Part shown: positions 51,930-62,954 of the stretch, one piece after another
How positions within the stretch are numbered: the first letter of the stretch is position 1
Layout of the letters: each line of letters starts with the position of its first letter
Source: Diphasiastrum complanatum
Taxonomy: Eukaryota; Streptophyta; Lycopodiopsida; Lycopodiales; Lycopodiaceae
Assembly (NCBI GenBank): GCA_029204225.1
Contig: CM055102.1
Span: forward strand, 41,049,631-41,113,630
Length of the DNA stretch: 64,000 nt
Direction of reading: 5' to 3'
Program-made: the position numbers and the translations under genes
The notes under the pieces: model-generated
Database searches by the model: none
Seen by the model: only the letters and a program-made list of their open reading frames with translations
What the model was told of the DNA's origin: nothing

Positions 51930-52300
51930 AAATAGGCTATAAAAATCTCGGCGAAGGTTTCTGGGGATCTGAACTTCTCAGGCAGACGTTTTCCAGGGCT
52001 GGCGAAGGATGAACCTTCGTCCAGGTACTGTCATAAATGCTTTTATTCACAATCTAAACCTATGGACAATCTAATTTGGACATCTTAAGATCATCTAGTA
52101 GGTCGGCGAAGGTTCATAATGAGGTTTAGATACTCGGCAAAGGTTCGCAAAATGGCATATCACTGAACCTTCGATTGACTCAAAAACTAAGATTTTCTTG
52201 GTCAGGAACCTTCGCCCACATCAAATTAGATAAATCAAGAGTAGATGTACAGTCTGAGAGCTCAACGAAGGTTTCTGGTACTGTATAGGCCAAATCTGAC
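51930..52300 (-). other. Post-pol spacer with GAAGGTT motifs
   Basis: Seven or more GGCGAAGGTT-type words in both orientations, including the back-to-back GGCGAAGGATGAACCTTCG. The same word recurs in the leader (55980-56670). Confidence 0.6.
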
Positions 52301-52551
52301 CAAAATAATAATTTTCTAAGGCATTTTTCATCAAAAAATATTGTGCTTCCTTTTTCCCATGTTGATGACTTTCTGACTTTTGCTCACAGTCTTTTCTCAA
52401 TTTTTGCTTTTTTTTTTTTTTTTTTTTTTCTTTTTTCTTTAAACTCTCTTTTTCGAAAAAACTCAGCAATTTAAGTACGGAAAACAAAAAATTGAAAACA
52501 AATAAAATTAAGAAACTATTGAAATCAGGCTTGCCGAACTGGCAGAGCAGG

Positions 52552-53700
52552 CTACCCAAACTTGCGTAATCGGCTGTCAATCACTGGAGTATCAAATTGT
52601 TTTCCATCCAAGTGCTCAAGAATGACTGCGCCATAGTTCAGGAGTTCCTTCACTTTATATGGGCCTTCATCGATAAACTTCAACTTGAACTTGATTAGCT
52701 TGGTTTTGTACATCAATGCAAGATCTCCTGCTTTCATATCCTTTTTGTGCAATCGACGATCGTGCCATGCCTTGCGGGCTTTCTCTGCTGCTAAGGCATG
52801 AACTGCCATCAATTGAGTTTCACATAACTTGTGCAACGCTTCATGACGGAGTTGTAAAGACTTATCAGCATTTAATCATTCCGTTGCTACTATGCGTAAG
52901 GATGGGATTAAAAATTCAATCGGCATGATAGCATCTTGACCACAAACTAGTTGAAAAGGTGTTTGATTTGTACTATTTTTGTAAGCGATTTTGAATGCCC
53001 ATAACGCTGCATACAGTTTATGTTCCCAATTGGACCGACTCGCTTCAGCTATCTTTGTCATAATGGTGTAGAGAATCTTATTGGAAGATTCAGCTTGGCC
53101 ATTCGCTCTAGGATAGTAGGGAGTACTAAATCTGTGTATAACAAAAAAATCTTCCAGTAAACACTTTATTGTTTGATTAACAAAGTGTGTACCCCGGTCA
53201 CTGACAATCTCGATCGGACATCCAAATCTGATTATAATATTTTTATATAGAAACTTGGCGCAGATTTCACATCAGCAACTTTGGTAGCTTTGGCTTCAAC
53301 CCACCTGGTCATATAATCAGTTGCTACGATAATGTATCCGGCCTGAGATCCTTGTGCGGCAGGGTGAATAGGACCAATATAATCCAGTCCCCATTTTTTT
53401 TCAAATGGTGCTTGCGATAAAACTGGATGCAAGGGTTCATAATTCTGTCGAGTAGGTCATCGTGCTCGCTGGCAAATATCACATATATGAATAAAATTTT
53501 CTGTGTCCTTACAAAGCGTAGGCCACCAACACCCTGATTGCAAAACTTTGCGAACAGTAATATCTGTAGAGAAGTGTCCTCCGCCCATGCCATCATGTGA
53601 AAACATGATTAAATCTGGGATTTCATGCGGTAAAACACAGCTTCGTAAAATATTGCAATTGTCCTGCAATTAATTAATAAGTTTGAGCCATATGAATCAA
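52552..53700 (-). pseudogene. Gypsy X integrase and C-terminal domain
   Basis: Zinc finger HDGMGGGHFSTD...CWWPTL...CDICQRAR (53669-53457). Core GLDYIGPIHP and YIIVATDYMTRWVEAKAT (53432-53232), DRGTHFVNQ (about 53200) and NGQAESSNK (about 53090): the D-D-E residues are all present. Then NWEHKLYAALWAFKIAYKNS (53030-52970) and EGPYKVKELLNYGAVILEHL (C-terminal, 52680-52600). Frames break near 53450, 53230 and 52870, so it is inactive as it stands. Confidence 0.85.
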
Positions 53701-54245
53701 TTGTCTCTTCTATACTTTTGTCAAGGAGTCATTCGGTTGTCCTAGCATCAGATACTCAACAATATCCGCTGCCCATTCTGGTACTGCTTCAACATAGAAC
53801 AATGCATCATCTGGCAATTCATCATCCACTTCAGTATTAACTGGTGTGGATTCGATTCGTGAAACATGATCGACTAGATAATGTTGCTTTCCCTTTCAAA
53901 CCACAATCGAAAGACAAATTCAGTCAATAACAATAACCATCTTGCAATACGTCCAATATTACATGTCTTGTTTACCAAGTAAAGTAACGGTTGATGATCC
54001 GTATAAAATGCAAAGTGCGTTTCCATGAGGTAGTGACGAGATTTTGAACAGAAAAAGTCATGGCTAACGCTTCACGTTCTGTTGTTGAATAATTCTTCTC
54101 TGGATCTGTAAGCTGTGTGCTTGCAAATCGTATAGGATAATCCTTCTTATAATCAACCGGCTGCGTCAAAACTGATCCGATGGCGTATTTTGAGGCATCC
54201 GTATGAACATGAACGCGGACGAACTGTCGTTTGATCAGCTAGCTT
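53700..54245 (-). pseudogene. Gypsy X RNase H fragment
   Basis: Opens HVHTDASKYAIGSVLTQ (catalytic Asp) and continues IRFASTQLTDPEKNYSTTER then EALAM (catalytic Glu). Stops and frameshifts lie below 53990. The sequence above 54245 is unrelated, so RT is missing. Confidence 0.8.
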
Positions 54246-55440
54246 CATTGTAAAGTTAAGATAGAACAAGATCCTCTAGCTGCTATATATGTAAATAAGC
54301 AATTGAAGAAAATTAGAGGCGAACCTGCCCAACGTTCACATCTTCCTGCAGCAGGCAATAGCAACTGACATTTCTATATCAATGATTCATGTAGTATTAT
54401 TGCAGTGATGTTTTCGCCTTCCATCACTTATTGTCTTGCAGTATTCTACAATGTGGCACACTGCTATGGATTCACCTTGTTCTTCTGTAGCAATTAACAG
54501 CAGCTGATATGTCTACGTTAGTAATTCACATAGCAACATTGCAGCTGTGTGCAAATGTATTGTTCATCTAATTATTTGATGTACATATTTTGTTGTGCCA
54601 TTTTTCTGTTATTGCAAGAATGCTATTCTTTATGTCTTGTTTCTACTAAGTGCATGCTGATCTTCGACACCTCAGTCACTGGCTTAGTTTATTGCATTTG
54701 TGACTGTTAAATAGCTCTCTTTCTGAGCGATTGCGTCCACTGATCACAAGTAGTTCTACATGCAATTAGAATGATTCATGCACTAGCAACGACATTCTTA
54801 AACACACACTGTACATGACCCATTCATTTACAACTTATCAGAGATAGACAAAAGTAGATGCTTTGTGCATTGATTCTTTATTTTGTCAATAATAAGGTTT
54901 CATTCCTTTACAGTTTGAATTAGCTTTGTAGAGCACGCGGTTTCGTCCGCTATTGTCTTGTGCTCTACCACATTGTCAACATGTATATTTGATATACTTA
55001 ATCTGATAACAACCTTTTTGTTCTGCATTTTGATCTATGTCAATAATGTTATGCTTATCATTATTCATTCTGTCTGACTTTTCTAGTTGCTCAATTTGGT
55101 AATCTATTTTTAGCACGACTAATATTTAGTCTTGTCTTTCGTGAATAATTCGCGACTGATTATCAGTTGAGCATAGTCTAGCTCTTCGTGAATCATTCGA
55201 GAGACAAAATCTTGCTATTCGCAACATATTATCTTTTTGATGTTTTGATATTTGGCTATGTAATCAGATCGAACGTGATTTGTATCACTAATGTTATATT
55301 TGAATTTGATAGGCATAGTCATGCTTGCAGAAAGAGTGTGATAACTTATTCCGCTGTGCACGAACACTTTCCATTCGAGTTCATTTCTCTTTGAAGTTTT
55401 GAGTTCGTTTCTTTTCGTGTTCGTTTCGTTTCTCGTTATC
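54246..55440. other. Foreign 1.2 kb stretch within gypsy X copy 2
   Basis: It replaces protease and RT. No coding motif. There is an approximate 170-bp duplication (54330-54560, around AGCAACTGACATTTCTATAT / AGCAGCTGATATGTCTACGT). An inverted pair GTAGAGCAC / GTGCTCTAC lies at about 54927-54968. TTCGTGAAT words occur near the right edge, recalling the copia LTRs at 18 kb and 60 kb. It may be a deletion-scarred LTR insertion. Confidence 0.4.
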
Positions 55441-55853
55441 CTCTTTTCCAACAGTCTGATCCGTTTAGGTAGACCTGACAAAAACCACATAATCATGGCA
55501 TTTTCGTTAATCAGCTCAGGTTTGCATTCAGATCTAAGGCGTTTCACCCATTCAATGTAATCTCGAACCATTTCCCTCTTTTCCATTTTAATTTTACTTA
55601 AAAGTAAGAAAGGGGCTTTCAAAAACTTTCACGGTTTGAACCGTGTGATGGGGGCTCGTTTAACAACCTCCCAATCTGTACGCTCAGTTTCATCTTTATT
55701 ATAGTACCAATCTTGTGCTGCGCCTGTTAAGGCCATAGGAAACAGCTTAAGTTTGTCTTGAGGATAAATCTCGCCATAGACTTCACAAGATTCAGCATAG
55801 ATATGAAGAAATCTAACTGGATCTATTAATCCATTATATTTGGGTAGATCCAA
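55440..55853 (-). pseudogene. Gypsy X gag
   Basis: MDLPKYNGLIDPVRFLHIYA, DKLKLFPMALTGAAQDWYYN and MVRDYIEWVKRLRSEC form the gag core, with a frameshift at about 55625. It ends at the junction with the foreign stretch. Confidence 0.8.
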
Positions 55854-55879
55854 ACGAAAAAAAATTTATTCTATATCTT

Positions 55880-56976
55880 GAAAAAAAATTCGAAATTCGA
55901 TCAATCGATACTTCTCAAAAAATGATAAATCTCTCGAAATCCAAATCAGAATATATCATATTTGATCCAAATTCGATAGAGACTTGATCTGGAAAATCAA
56001 AAACTAAAAATAGGACTGGCGAAGGTTCACTAGGAGAAGATTGGCTCAACGAAGGTTCAACATTGCTATTTTGAAAAAAAAAAAACTTCTTGAACAACTT
56101 TTCTGACAATCTCTTGGAAAATAACCTTTGCCAACCTCTCAGATGAAAGATCTGACACAAATAAAACTATGGAAAACTGGATGAAGGTTTTTGACACAAG
56201 AAAATGCGGTTTTTGTAGTCTGGCAAGAGTAAAATTCAAGATTTTTTGTGATCTGATCAAGAAGAATCTTCGTCGAACTCAAAAATAGTATTTTACTATA
56301 AATAGAATGTTCTGGAGACTCGACGAAGGTTCTGGCAAAGGATCAAGAGTAATACTAATATTTTTGTAAAAAAAGTGACTTTTTTCTAGCAAAAATAGGG
56401 CAATATGAAAACTGATCCTCTGAAAACCTTTCTATTTTTAGTATTATTCTTCGCCGACCTGGCAGTAGATAGATCTGAATCACACCTATGTACAGTGAAA
56501 CGGGCGAAGGTTCTTTTTCTGTATTTTTAGAGTTTTGATATTTTTTGGTGTTTTTTTTGCGTTTTTCTGATGTTTTTGAAAATCTGTTGGAAGTAATTTT
56601 CGCCCTTCAAACTCAAGGTTCTGTGAACAAAACCAAAGGCTTTTGTAACTCGGCGAAGGTTTCCTGAAAGAGGGCAAAAAGTTATCAGCTCTGATGACAC
56701 TTTTTGTCTCTTTTTGACCAATTATGACAAATTTGACCGATTTTTGTTGTTTTCTCTGATATCTCAGATACAAATGGATCTTAAGATTGGTTATTTGAAT
56801 AGCTTTTCCTGTTTTATAATCAGATTAGATTTCAAACAAGAAAATCCACTCAAATCAAGCAAAATCAATCCCAACTAACTCTAAAATGTAGATCTAACAC
56901 TATTCATGCCACGACAAGATGCCTAATGCAAGCTAACCATCCAACAATCATGCTGCAAACCGAAAAATTGGCGTAG
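55880..56976 (-). other. Gypsy X leader, copy 2
   Basis: Co-linear with 20231-21035 and carrying repeated (G/A)(A/C)GAAGGTT words. No convincing ORF. Confidence 0.65.
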
Positions 56977-56995
56977 CTCCCTGAAAACGGCGCCA
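56977..56995 (-). other. Primer binding site, tRNA-Asp-like (gypsy X copy 2)
   Basis: Minus-strand TGGCGCCGTTTTCAGGGAG, four bases from the LTR end. Confidence 0.7.
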
Positions 56996-56999
56996 AAAT

Positions 57000-57733
57000 T
57001 GTAGTGGGTTTCTTTCCTTGCCTAACCTGAATCCAAGATCTAGTCAATCTAGCATCAAAGAGACGAAGTTAATTGTCACGCGTAGGTTCATTCCCATGAG
57101 AGCGATAGTATAGTTCAGATTTCAACATGAATGGAGGAACCCAATCTAACATCCATTAATCCTACGATCCATTAACACTACACATCCATGGCAAAGATAG
57201 CTTACCCTTTCTCTCTCTCCCTTTCTCTCTCATAAAAAGTATAATAACACTCAATCCCAATAACATTCAGATCCAACAATTAGCAAAAACCAAAGAAAGC
57301 ATGAAAGATGGAAGATGAAAGAAGAAGAGCAAGGACATTCATCAATCCATTTATGAAGAGAACCAATCTGCTTTATTGAAATGAGGAAATGAACATGAGG
57401 AGCAACTCGAGTTGGTCCCTTCTTATAGTAGAGAGGAGGACCCTGGCCTCTGAATCCTATTGGTCCATTTCTACCTCCCTAATTATTCAAATTTAAAAAA
57501 GTGTGGGAACCATCAAAATTGGAGGGAAACCCAACTTTATTCACTAACTTGACATTTAGGCCCTACGACATTAAAAGTCCCGCAAAAAGGCCTAAAGTCC
57601 TATTATTGACTTTTAACTAATCAATCAAATAACTATGTGATAATCGGGTTGGACTTACACACGCAGGGTGCCAAATCCCTCTCACTTATTAACTAGGGTT
57701 AGGGTTGCCTTGGGATCCGCAAACCCTCCAACA
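57000..57733 (-). repeat. Gypsy X 5' LTR, copy 2
   Basis: A 734-bp TG...CA unit matching 21059-21809 throughout. TTCTTATAGTAG near 57420 is at the place of the TATATAG box of copy 1. Confidence 0.8.
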
Positions 57734-57738
57734 TCATC

Positions 57739-58400
57739 TCATGAAGCAACTGATTCGAATTGCTGATGATTAGTGAGTCATCAACATATAGTGCTATTAT
57801 GACATATCTTGAGCCTTTGTGTTTGAGATAAATATTAGAGTCAGCAGAGTTAGGAATGAAGTGATGTTGCAACAAGAATCGATTGATTCTATCAAACCAG
57901 GCCCTTGGAGCTTGCTTTAGCCCATAGAGAGCCTTTTGCAACTTACATACTTTGTGTTATTGGCCTTGAAGGATGTAACCTTCAGGTTGATAGATGCAGA
58001 TATCTTCTTGTATATATTTGTTCAGAAAGGCTGTCTAAACATCCATCTAGTGAACTTCCAGATCTCGACTGCTGTCGAATTAACTGAAGTCTTACGACTG
58101 GACTGTATGTCTCAGTGTAGTCAATCCCGTAGATCTGTTTATAACCTTTCAGTTTCTGACAGACGAAATTAGGGCAAAATGCGACATTGCATTTTTACAT
58201 GCAGTTTCTGACAGATGACACGACTAGACGATATTTTCATCTGGTTGTTGAATCATCTAGATTGAGCTTCAACTTGAAGATCCACTTAGTGTCGATGATA
58301 TTTGCATCTATAGAAGCTTCGACAAGATGCTAGGGCTTCGTTATGCTTGAGAACTCGACAATCCTTGATGTTGCAACTGGTTCTCTAGTAGTACTTGCAG
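57739..58400 (-). pseudogene. Copia C RT fragment
   Basis: Minus strand: DYTETYSPVVR near 58120, then MQKALYGLKQAPRAWFDRIN and IIALYVDDSLIISNSNQ (57941-57760). It is cut at its 3' side by the gypsy X LTR at 57733. Confidence 0.8.
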
Positions 58401-58424
58401 AAGAGTCTGGTCTACATTGAATAC

Positions 58425-58560
58425 AAAGACAACTATTCCTATTCTAATAAGCAACAATTCTAGAAGAAAAAAAATGTCAAAAGACAAGAAGATGAAAGTT
58501 GACTAGACTAATTCAGACCAGCAACCACAACATCACAATCGACATAATCAAAAGCCATTG
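58425..58560 (+). repeat. Duplicated gag C-terminal segment
   Basis: Co-linear with 59200-59330: TATTCGAATAAGCAACA-like, GGACAAGAAGA-like, TTCAGACCA and CACAATCGACA blocks in the same order. Confidence 0.7.
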
Positions 58561-58615
58561 CTCCAAACTACTATTAGTATTTAAATCTATCTTACTATAC
58601 TTAGATCATTCATCA

Positions 58616-60708
58616 TGGAAAGAATATCTTCAAAAATTCGCTTGATGAACAAGTTCAACGGTGATGACGTCCACATGTGGAAGTTCAAGATGGAGATTAA
58701 ACTCACAGAAAAAGAACTCCGGGGATATGTCAACGGTTCAATACCAAGTCGGCTGAACCTAACATGATGACTGCTTGGAAAGCTAAGGATGACAAAGCTC
58801 TTGCCATTGTATCTCTGAATCTCAAAGATTCACAAATAGCTCACGTATCTAATTGTTCCACCTCCAGAGAGGCATGAGACATTCTTACTGGTCTATACCA
58901 AATGACAGATGTATCGACTCGTCTCTTCTTGATGAAGAAGTTATTGTCACTCAAGATGAGTGAAACAACTTTAGTCATTGATCATCTAAATGAATTCAAA
59001 CAACTACTCAATCAGTTAGCTACAATACGTTCTCCAGTATCCGACGAAGATGCTAACATGTCTCTTCTGTCCAGACTTCCTCCCTCTTATGACTGCTACT
59101 TAACAACACTCCTGACCTGTCCCTACAAAAGGTGACAACAAGTTTATCACAGGAAGAAGTAAGAAGGAAAAGCTTATCCACGTTGAATTCGAAGACAATC
59201 ACTCTCTATTCGAATAAGCAACAGCTCCAAAAAAGAAATCTTCGAAGGACAAGAAGACAAAAGCTGAGCAAACTGATTCAGACCAACAATCACAACAGCA
59301 CAATCGACAACATCAAAAGCCCAAGACCACACTCTTCTGCAAGTACTGCAAGAAAACCAATCACGACATCAAGGATTGTCAAGTTCTAAGCACAATGAAG
59401 CAAAGAAGAAGATTCACAAGAATGGAGGATCTGATTCTACCAGAACCTCCCATGAAGAATCGACACTGCTAATGATACAAGTTGAACCCGATTTATGGAT
59501 TGGTATCTCGATTTTGTTGCTTCTCAACACATGACTGCATGTAAATTTCTATTCGAAGACATCACACCAGCAGATTCAAAATATGTCTACTTCGGTGACT
59601 CAAGTGCACTATAGATTGAAGGCAAAGGATCTATGCGCCTTTATCTTCCAAATGGTAAAATGAACTTGCTTCGGGATGTTCTTTATGTACCCAAACTAAC
59701 CAAAAATTGATTGTCAGTCAGCAAGCTCACTGATAAGGGTTGCAGATCCTTGTTCAATTCAAAACTATGAACCATTTTGGATAAGAATTGTAAAGAAGTC
59801 CTCTCTACATACAGAGAAGGTAATTTCTACATTTTGAGTCATGAGTATGCACTTACTACTAATGTGAGCACTTCAAATGCCCAATTATGGCATCAAAGAT
59901 TAGACACTTAAACATGAGATCAATCTTGTATATGCATCATAATCGTGTGGTCAAGGATCTAAACATTAATGTTGTCTCCACTACCATTCGACATGTCTGT
60001 GAGATGTGCCTACTAGGCAAACAACCTAGATCAAGATTCCCAAAGGGACAAGCCTCTAGAACTAAGTCCATTTTAGATGCAGGTTTCCAGATGATCTCCT
60101 ACAACGATGTTAGCTGGGCATCTCTCAAAGACGACCGTAAAAGTGTCTCAAGAAGATGCACCATTGCTTCAGGAGCGACAAGTCTCTGGATTTGCAAGAA
60201 GCAGACCATTGTGGCCCAGTCATCCTGCGAAGTAGACTATGTCACAACAGCAAAGATGGCCAACAAGATAATTTGGCTTAGACAGTTCCTAGATGAATTG
60301 GGCGAAACAAGCAACAAACCTCTAAAGTTACAAATGGACAACACATTTGCAATACATCTGACGAAAGACCCTGTGTTTCACTCAAGGACAAAACACAAGT
60401 ACCACTTGATCAGGGACCTGACTGGCAAGAAGATGTTGCAGACCACCTCCATAGGAATGAGAGACATGGTTGCTGACATTTTCACAAAGGCCCTAGACAA
60501 AGGTCTATTCGAGAGACAGAGGAACAGCCTTGGAGTCGTCAAGCTATCATGCTTTGAGAGGGAGCTGAAGAAACATTTTGTTTCTAATGCCAAAGCTTTG
60601 CTAGTTTTCAATTTTGAACCTTTGACAAAAAGCGACACGACACGACACGAAATCAGTCGTGCCCCACGAACAACCAACAAGGAAATCAGCCAAATACCAT
60701 TGATTTGA
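58616..60708 (+). pseudogene. Copia F with integrase and RT deleted
   Basis: Gag: MERISSKIRLMNKFNGDDVH, then after a frameshift LNEFKQLLNQLATIRSPVSD and LLSRLPPSYDCYL. CCHC knuckle CKYCKKTNHDIKDC at 59338-59379. Protease region DFVASQHMTA where D-T/S-G-A-S is expected, followed by DVLYVPKLTKN. Pre-integrase LWHQRL...CEMCLLGKQPRSRFPKGQ joins in frame, near 60080, to RNase H (YNDVSWASLKDDRKSVSRR; SSCEVDYVTTAKMANKIIWL; FHSRTKHKYHLIRDL; MVADIFTKALDKG). The 273-codon frame 59887-60708 is therefore a deletion chimera that reads on into the LTR. Confidence 0.85.
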
Positions 60709-61712
60709 TATCATGACATCATTAGAATTGTTTTAGATCGTGCATAATCTGCCACTCTTGTAATTCGCGAATTAGTTGTAGATGCTTAGTCTTTCTAATC
60801 TATAAGCTACAAGAACGCGACACGAAATTGTTCGCGAACCATATACTTTCTGATTGATGCACATTACAGTAAGTCTAATGCTAGTAAGCAAGACAAGAGT
60901 CAAGAAGACCAAAAATATAGAATACGGATCTGCCTGCGTGCGAGATAATTCTGTAATAGGATCTGTAGATCCATAAGTCCACTAGTAAGCGAGACTCGAA
61001 TTCGTGAGAGAACAGTATTTCTCTCACACCAATGCATTGCGTAAATTTGCATGCAGTGCTTGAAGTTATTTTCTTATTATTCGTGTGTCTACGCTTGTTC
61101 ATTCTAATTCCGCATCTTGGTTTGATCTTTGTTGAATGCTACATTATTCTGCTAATGTAGATCAGTTGTCTATGACTACTCTTTGAAGGATTGTAGGAGT
61201 GATACAACCGACAGTGACCAGCGATCACATCTGAATTTCTAACGAACTGATCTTGTTCGCGAATCCTTTCGCTTCGTGATTCGCTTCGCTTCGCGATCAC
61301 TTGGCTATAAGGATAAATCAATCTCAGGTGCTCACCTAGATTTCATTTCGTTTTGTTTTGTTTTGTTTCGTTTCGTCCTGTTCGTCACGTCTCGTCTTGT
61401 CTCGTTCCATAGCTTGATTGATCTTGTCGCAAATTATTTCGCTTTGTTTTGTTTTGTGTAGTTTCGCAATCTGTGTGCTTCCAACATGAATCAATGTCAG
61501 TGCAAGTTTTGCTTCGCTTTGTTTCATTTCGTTTTCATTTAGAATTCGTCTCGTTTCGTTTGGTTGTGATATAGAGCCTGATTGATTCAACTTGAATAGA
61601 AATAATTCGAGTGTTGCAAAAAGTTTCGCGAATCGTTCATGATTTATTTTTGTTAGTTTGTCACCAGTTGTTTTGGCTACAATTTTGCATTTTCTGAGTG
61701 CATTCATTCTCA
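60566..61712 (+). repeat. Copia F 3' LTR (end uncertain)
   Basis: It starts TGAAGAAACATT after the purine tract TTTGAGAGGGAGC. Rich in ACGAAA/TTCGCGAA words like the copia B LTR. The right end was not fixed; copia D coding sequence begins about 61713. Confidence 0.5.
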
Positions 61713-61950
61713 TCACTCAAATGCTACCAAGGAGGTAATTTGGCTAACAAACCTGCTTGCAGATGTTGAATTTTTCCATTCGCATTCAACGTCCATCTAT
61801 TGTGACAACCAAAGCACATGGGTAATTTCTTTGGTTTACTGCAAGACAGAGTCTATGACAACAGATTACTTCACCAAGGAGCACTATCTCAGATTTAACA
61901 ATCAGCTAAATCTGAAGATCAAATCTTTCCAAGATCCACATTAAGGTGGA
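61713..61950 (+). pseudogene. Copia D RNase H C-terminus
   Basis: ATKEVIWLTNLLADVEFFHS, TSIYCDNQSTWVIS and YFTKEHYLRF, then a stop and the purine tract TTAAGGTGGAG before an LTR. Confidence 0.8.
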
Positions 61951-61951
61951 G

Positions 61952-62765
61952 TGTTGGAATTCTATGCTCAAGCCCAATTCCATTAGGTAATGAACATCTT
62001 GGAAAGTTCTTGTTTATATCTAATCTTGAAAACAACAAAAAATTGGAAGGAGAAGGCTCAAAGTTTTGTACAAAAGATCAAAAAATTCAGAATTGAATTT
62101 TTTCGACCGAAGCCTATTTTGCGACCCAATGTTAATCCCATCAAAGAGAGATTTTCTGACCTTGGATTGAGGTGGAAAATATTCGGACGTCTTTGACCCT
62201 GGATCAGATTGGGTCTAATTTATCCGGACATCTTCGACCCTGGATCGGATCGGATCAGGTCTAATAAATCCAACCCTTTGTAAATTATCCGACCCTTTGT
62301 ATAAATCCAACCCTTTGTATAAATCCGACCCACATACTGTCAAAATAACGGCTACCTTCTGTGGGACTGTAAGTAAATTAACTTAGGATTCCAATGCACT
62401 GATCATCTAACATCCAGTGGAGTCAACACCCTTACAGGCATCTTTTGTAACAATGTACAAGGATTATTTTGTAATGATGATTAGTGGTGAAGTAAGTTTA
62501 GAATCAACTAATTATAGTTGCTGTATTCCAATATTCTGCAATCAACGATTTTCAATTGAAGCTTGGTATTTGCGCCCAGCTTCACACTCTTGTACTCACA
62601 CATTTGATATCAGTTAGAGTGCATCGTTCCACTACTACTCTGTTCTACTACTCTGTTCTACTGTTGCATTGTTCGATCCATCTTGAACTCTCTTGTTGAT
62701 AATTGCTGCACTTTCGATCCATCATCACCTGCTCCACTTCACCACATTTCCATTGATTTCTGACA
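61952..62765 (+). repeat. Copia D LTR followed by a primer site
   Basis: It begins TGTTGGAATTCTATGCTC after the purine tract and ends GATTTCTGACA. A primer site follows at once, so this single 814-bp LTR serves as 3' LTR on the left and 5' LTR on the right. Confidence 0.75.
62272..62335 (+). repeat. TATA-containing tandem repeat in the copia D LTR
   Basis: Four units of about 15-20 bp on the theme ATAAATCCAACCCTTTG; two units contain GTATAAATCC. Confidence 0.8.
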
Positions 62766-62777
62766 TGGTATCTGAGC
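62766..62777 (+). other. Primer binding site, initiator tRNA-Met type
   Basis: TGGTATCTGAGC; a second degenerate copy TGGTATTAGAGC occurs at about 62838 with related flanks. Confidence 0.7.
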
Positions 62778-62954
62778 ATCTGTTTCTATCAGAACTCTAC
62801 TATTCTGATATCATCTCGATTTCTCTAATTTCCTACATGGTATTAGAGCTCAGCTCTCTGATCCTATAGATTTACAACAACTATTCCCCTTAGCAACACC
62901 GATATTCATCAAAATCATGGGAATATGAGGTATTTCTTGAATCTCTTCAAGTTA

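Larger units (their letters stand above)
50320..57733 (-). mobile_element. Gypsy X copy 2 (tRNA-Asp primer), 3' LTR missing
   Basis: On the minus strand: 5' LTR (57733-57000), primer site, leader, gag, a foreign 1.2 kb stretch in place of protease and RT, RNase H, integrase with C-terminal domain, a GAAGGTT-rich spacer, an extra ORF, then a break at about 50320. It is the same family as 20231-21809. Frameshifts throughout; not autonomous. Confidence 0.8.
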
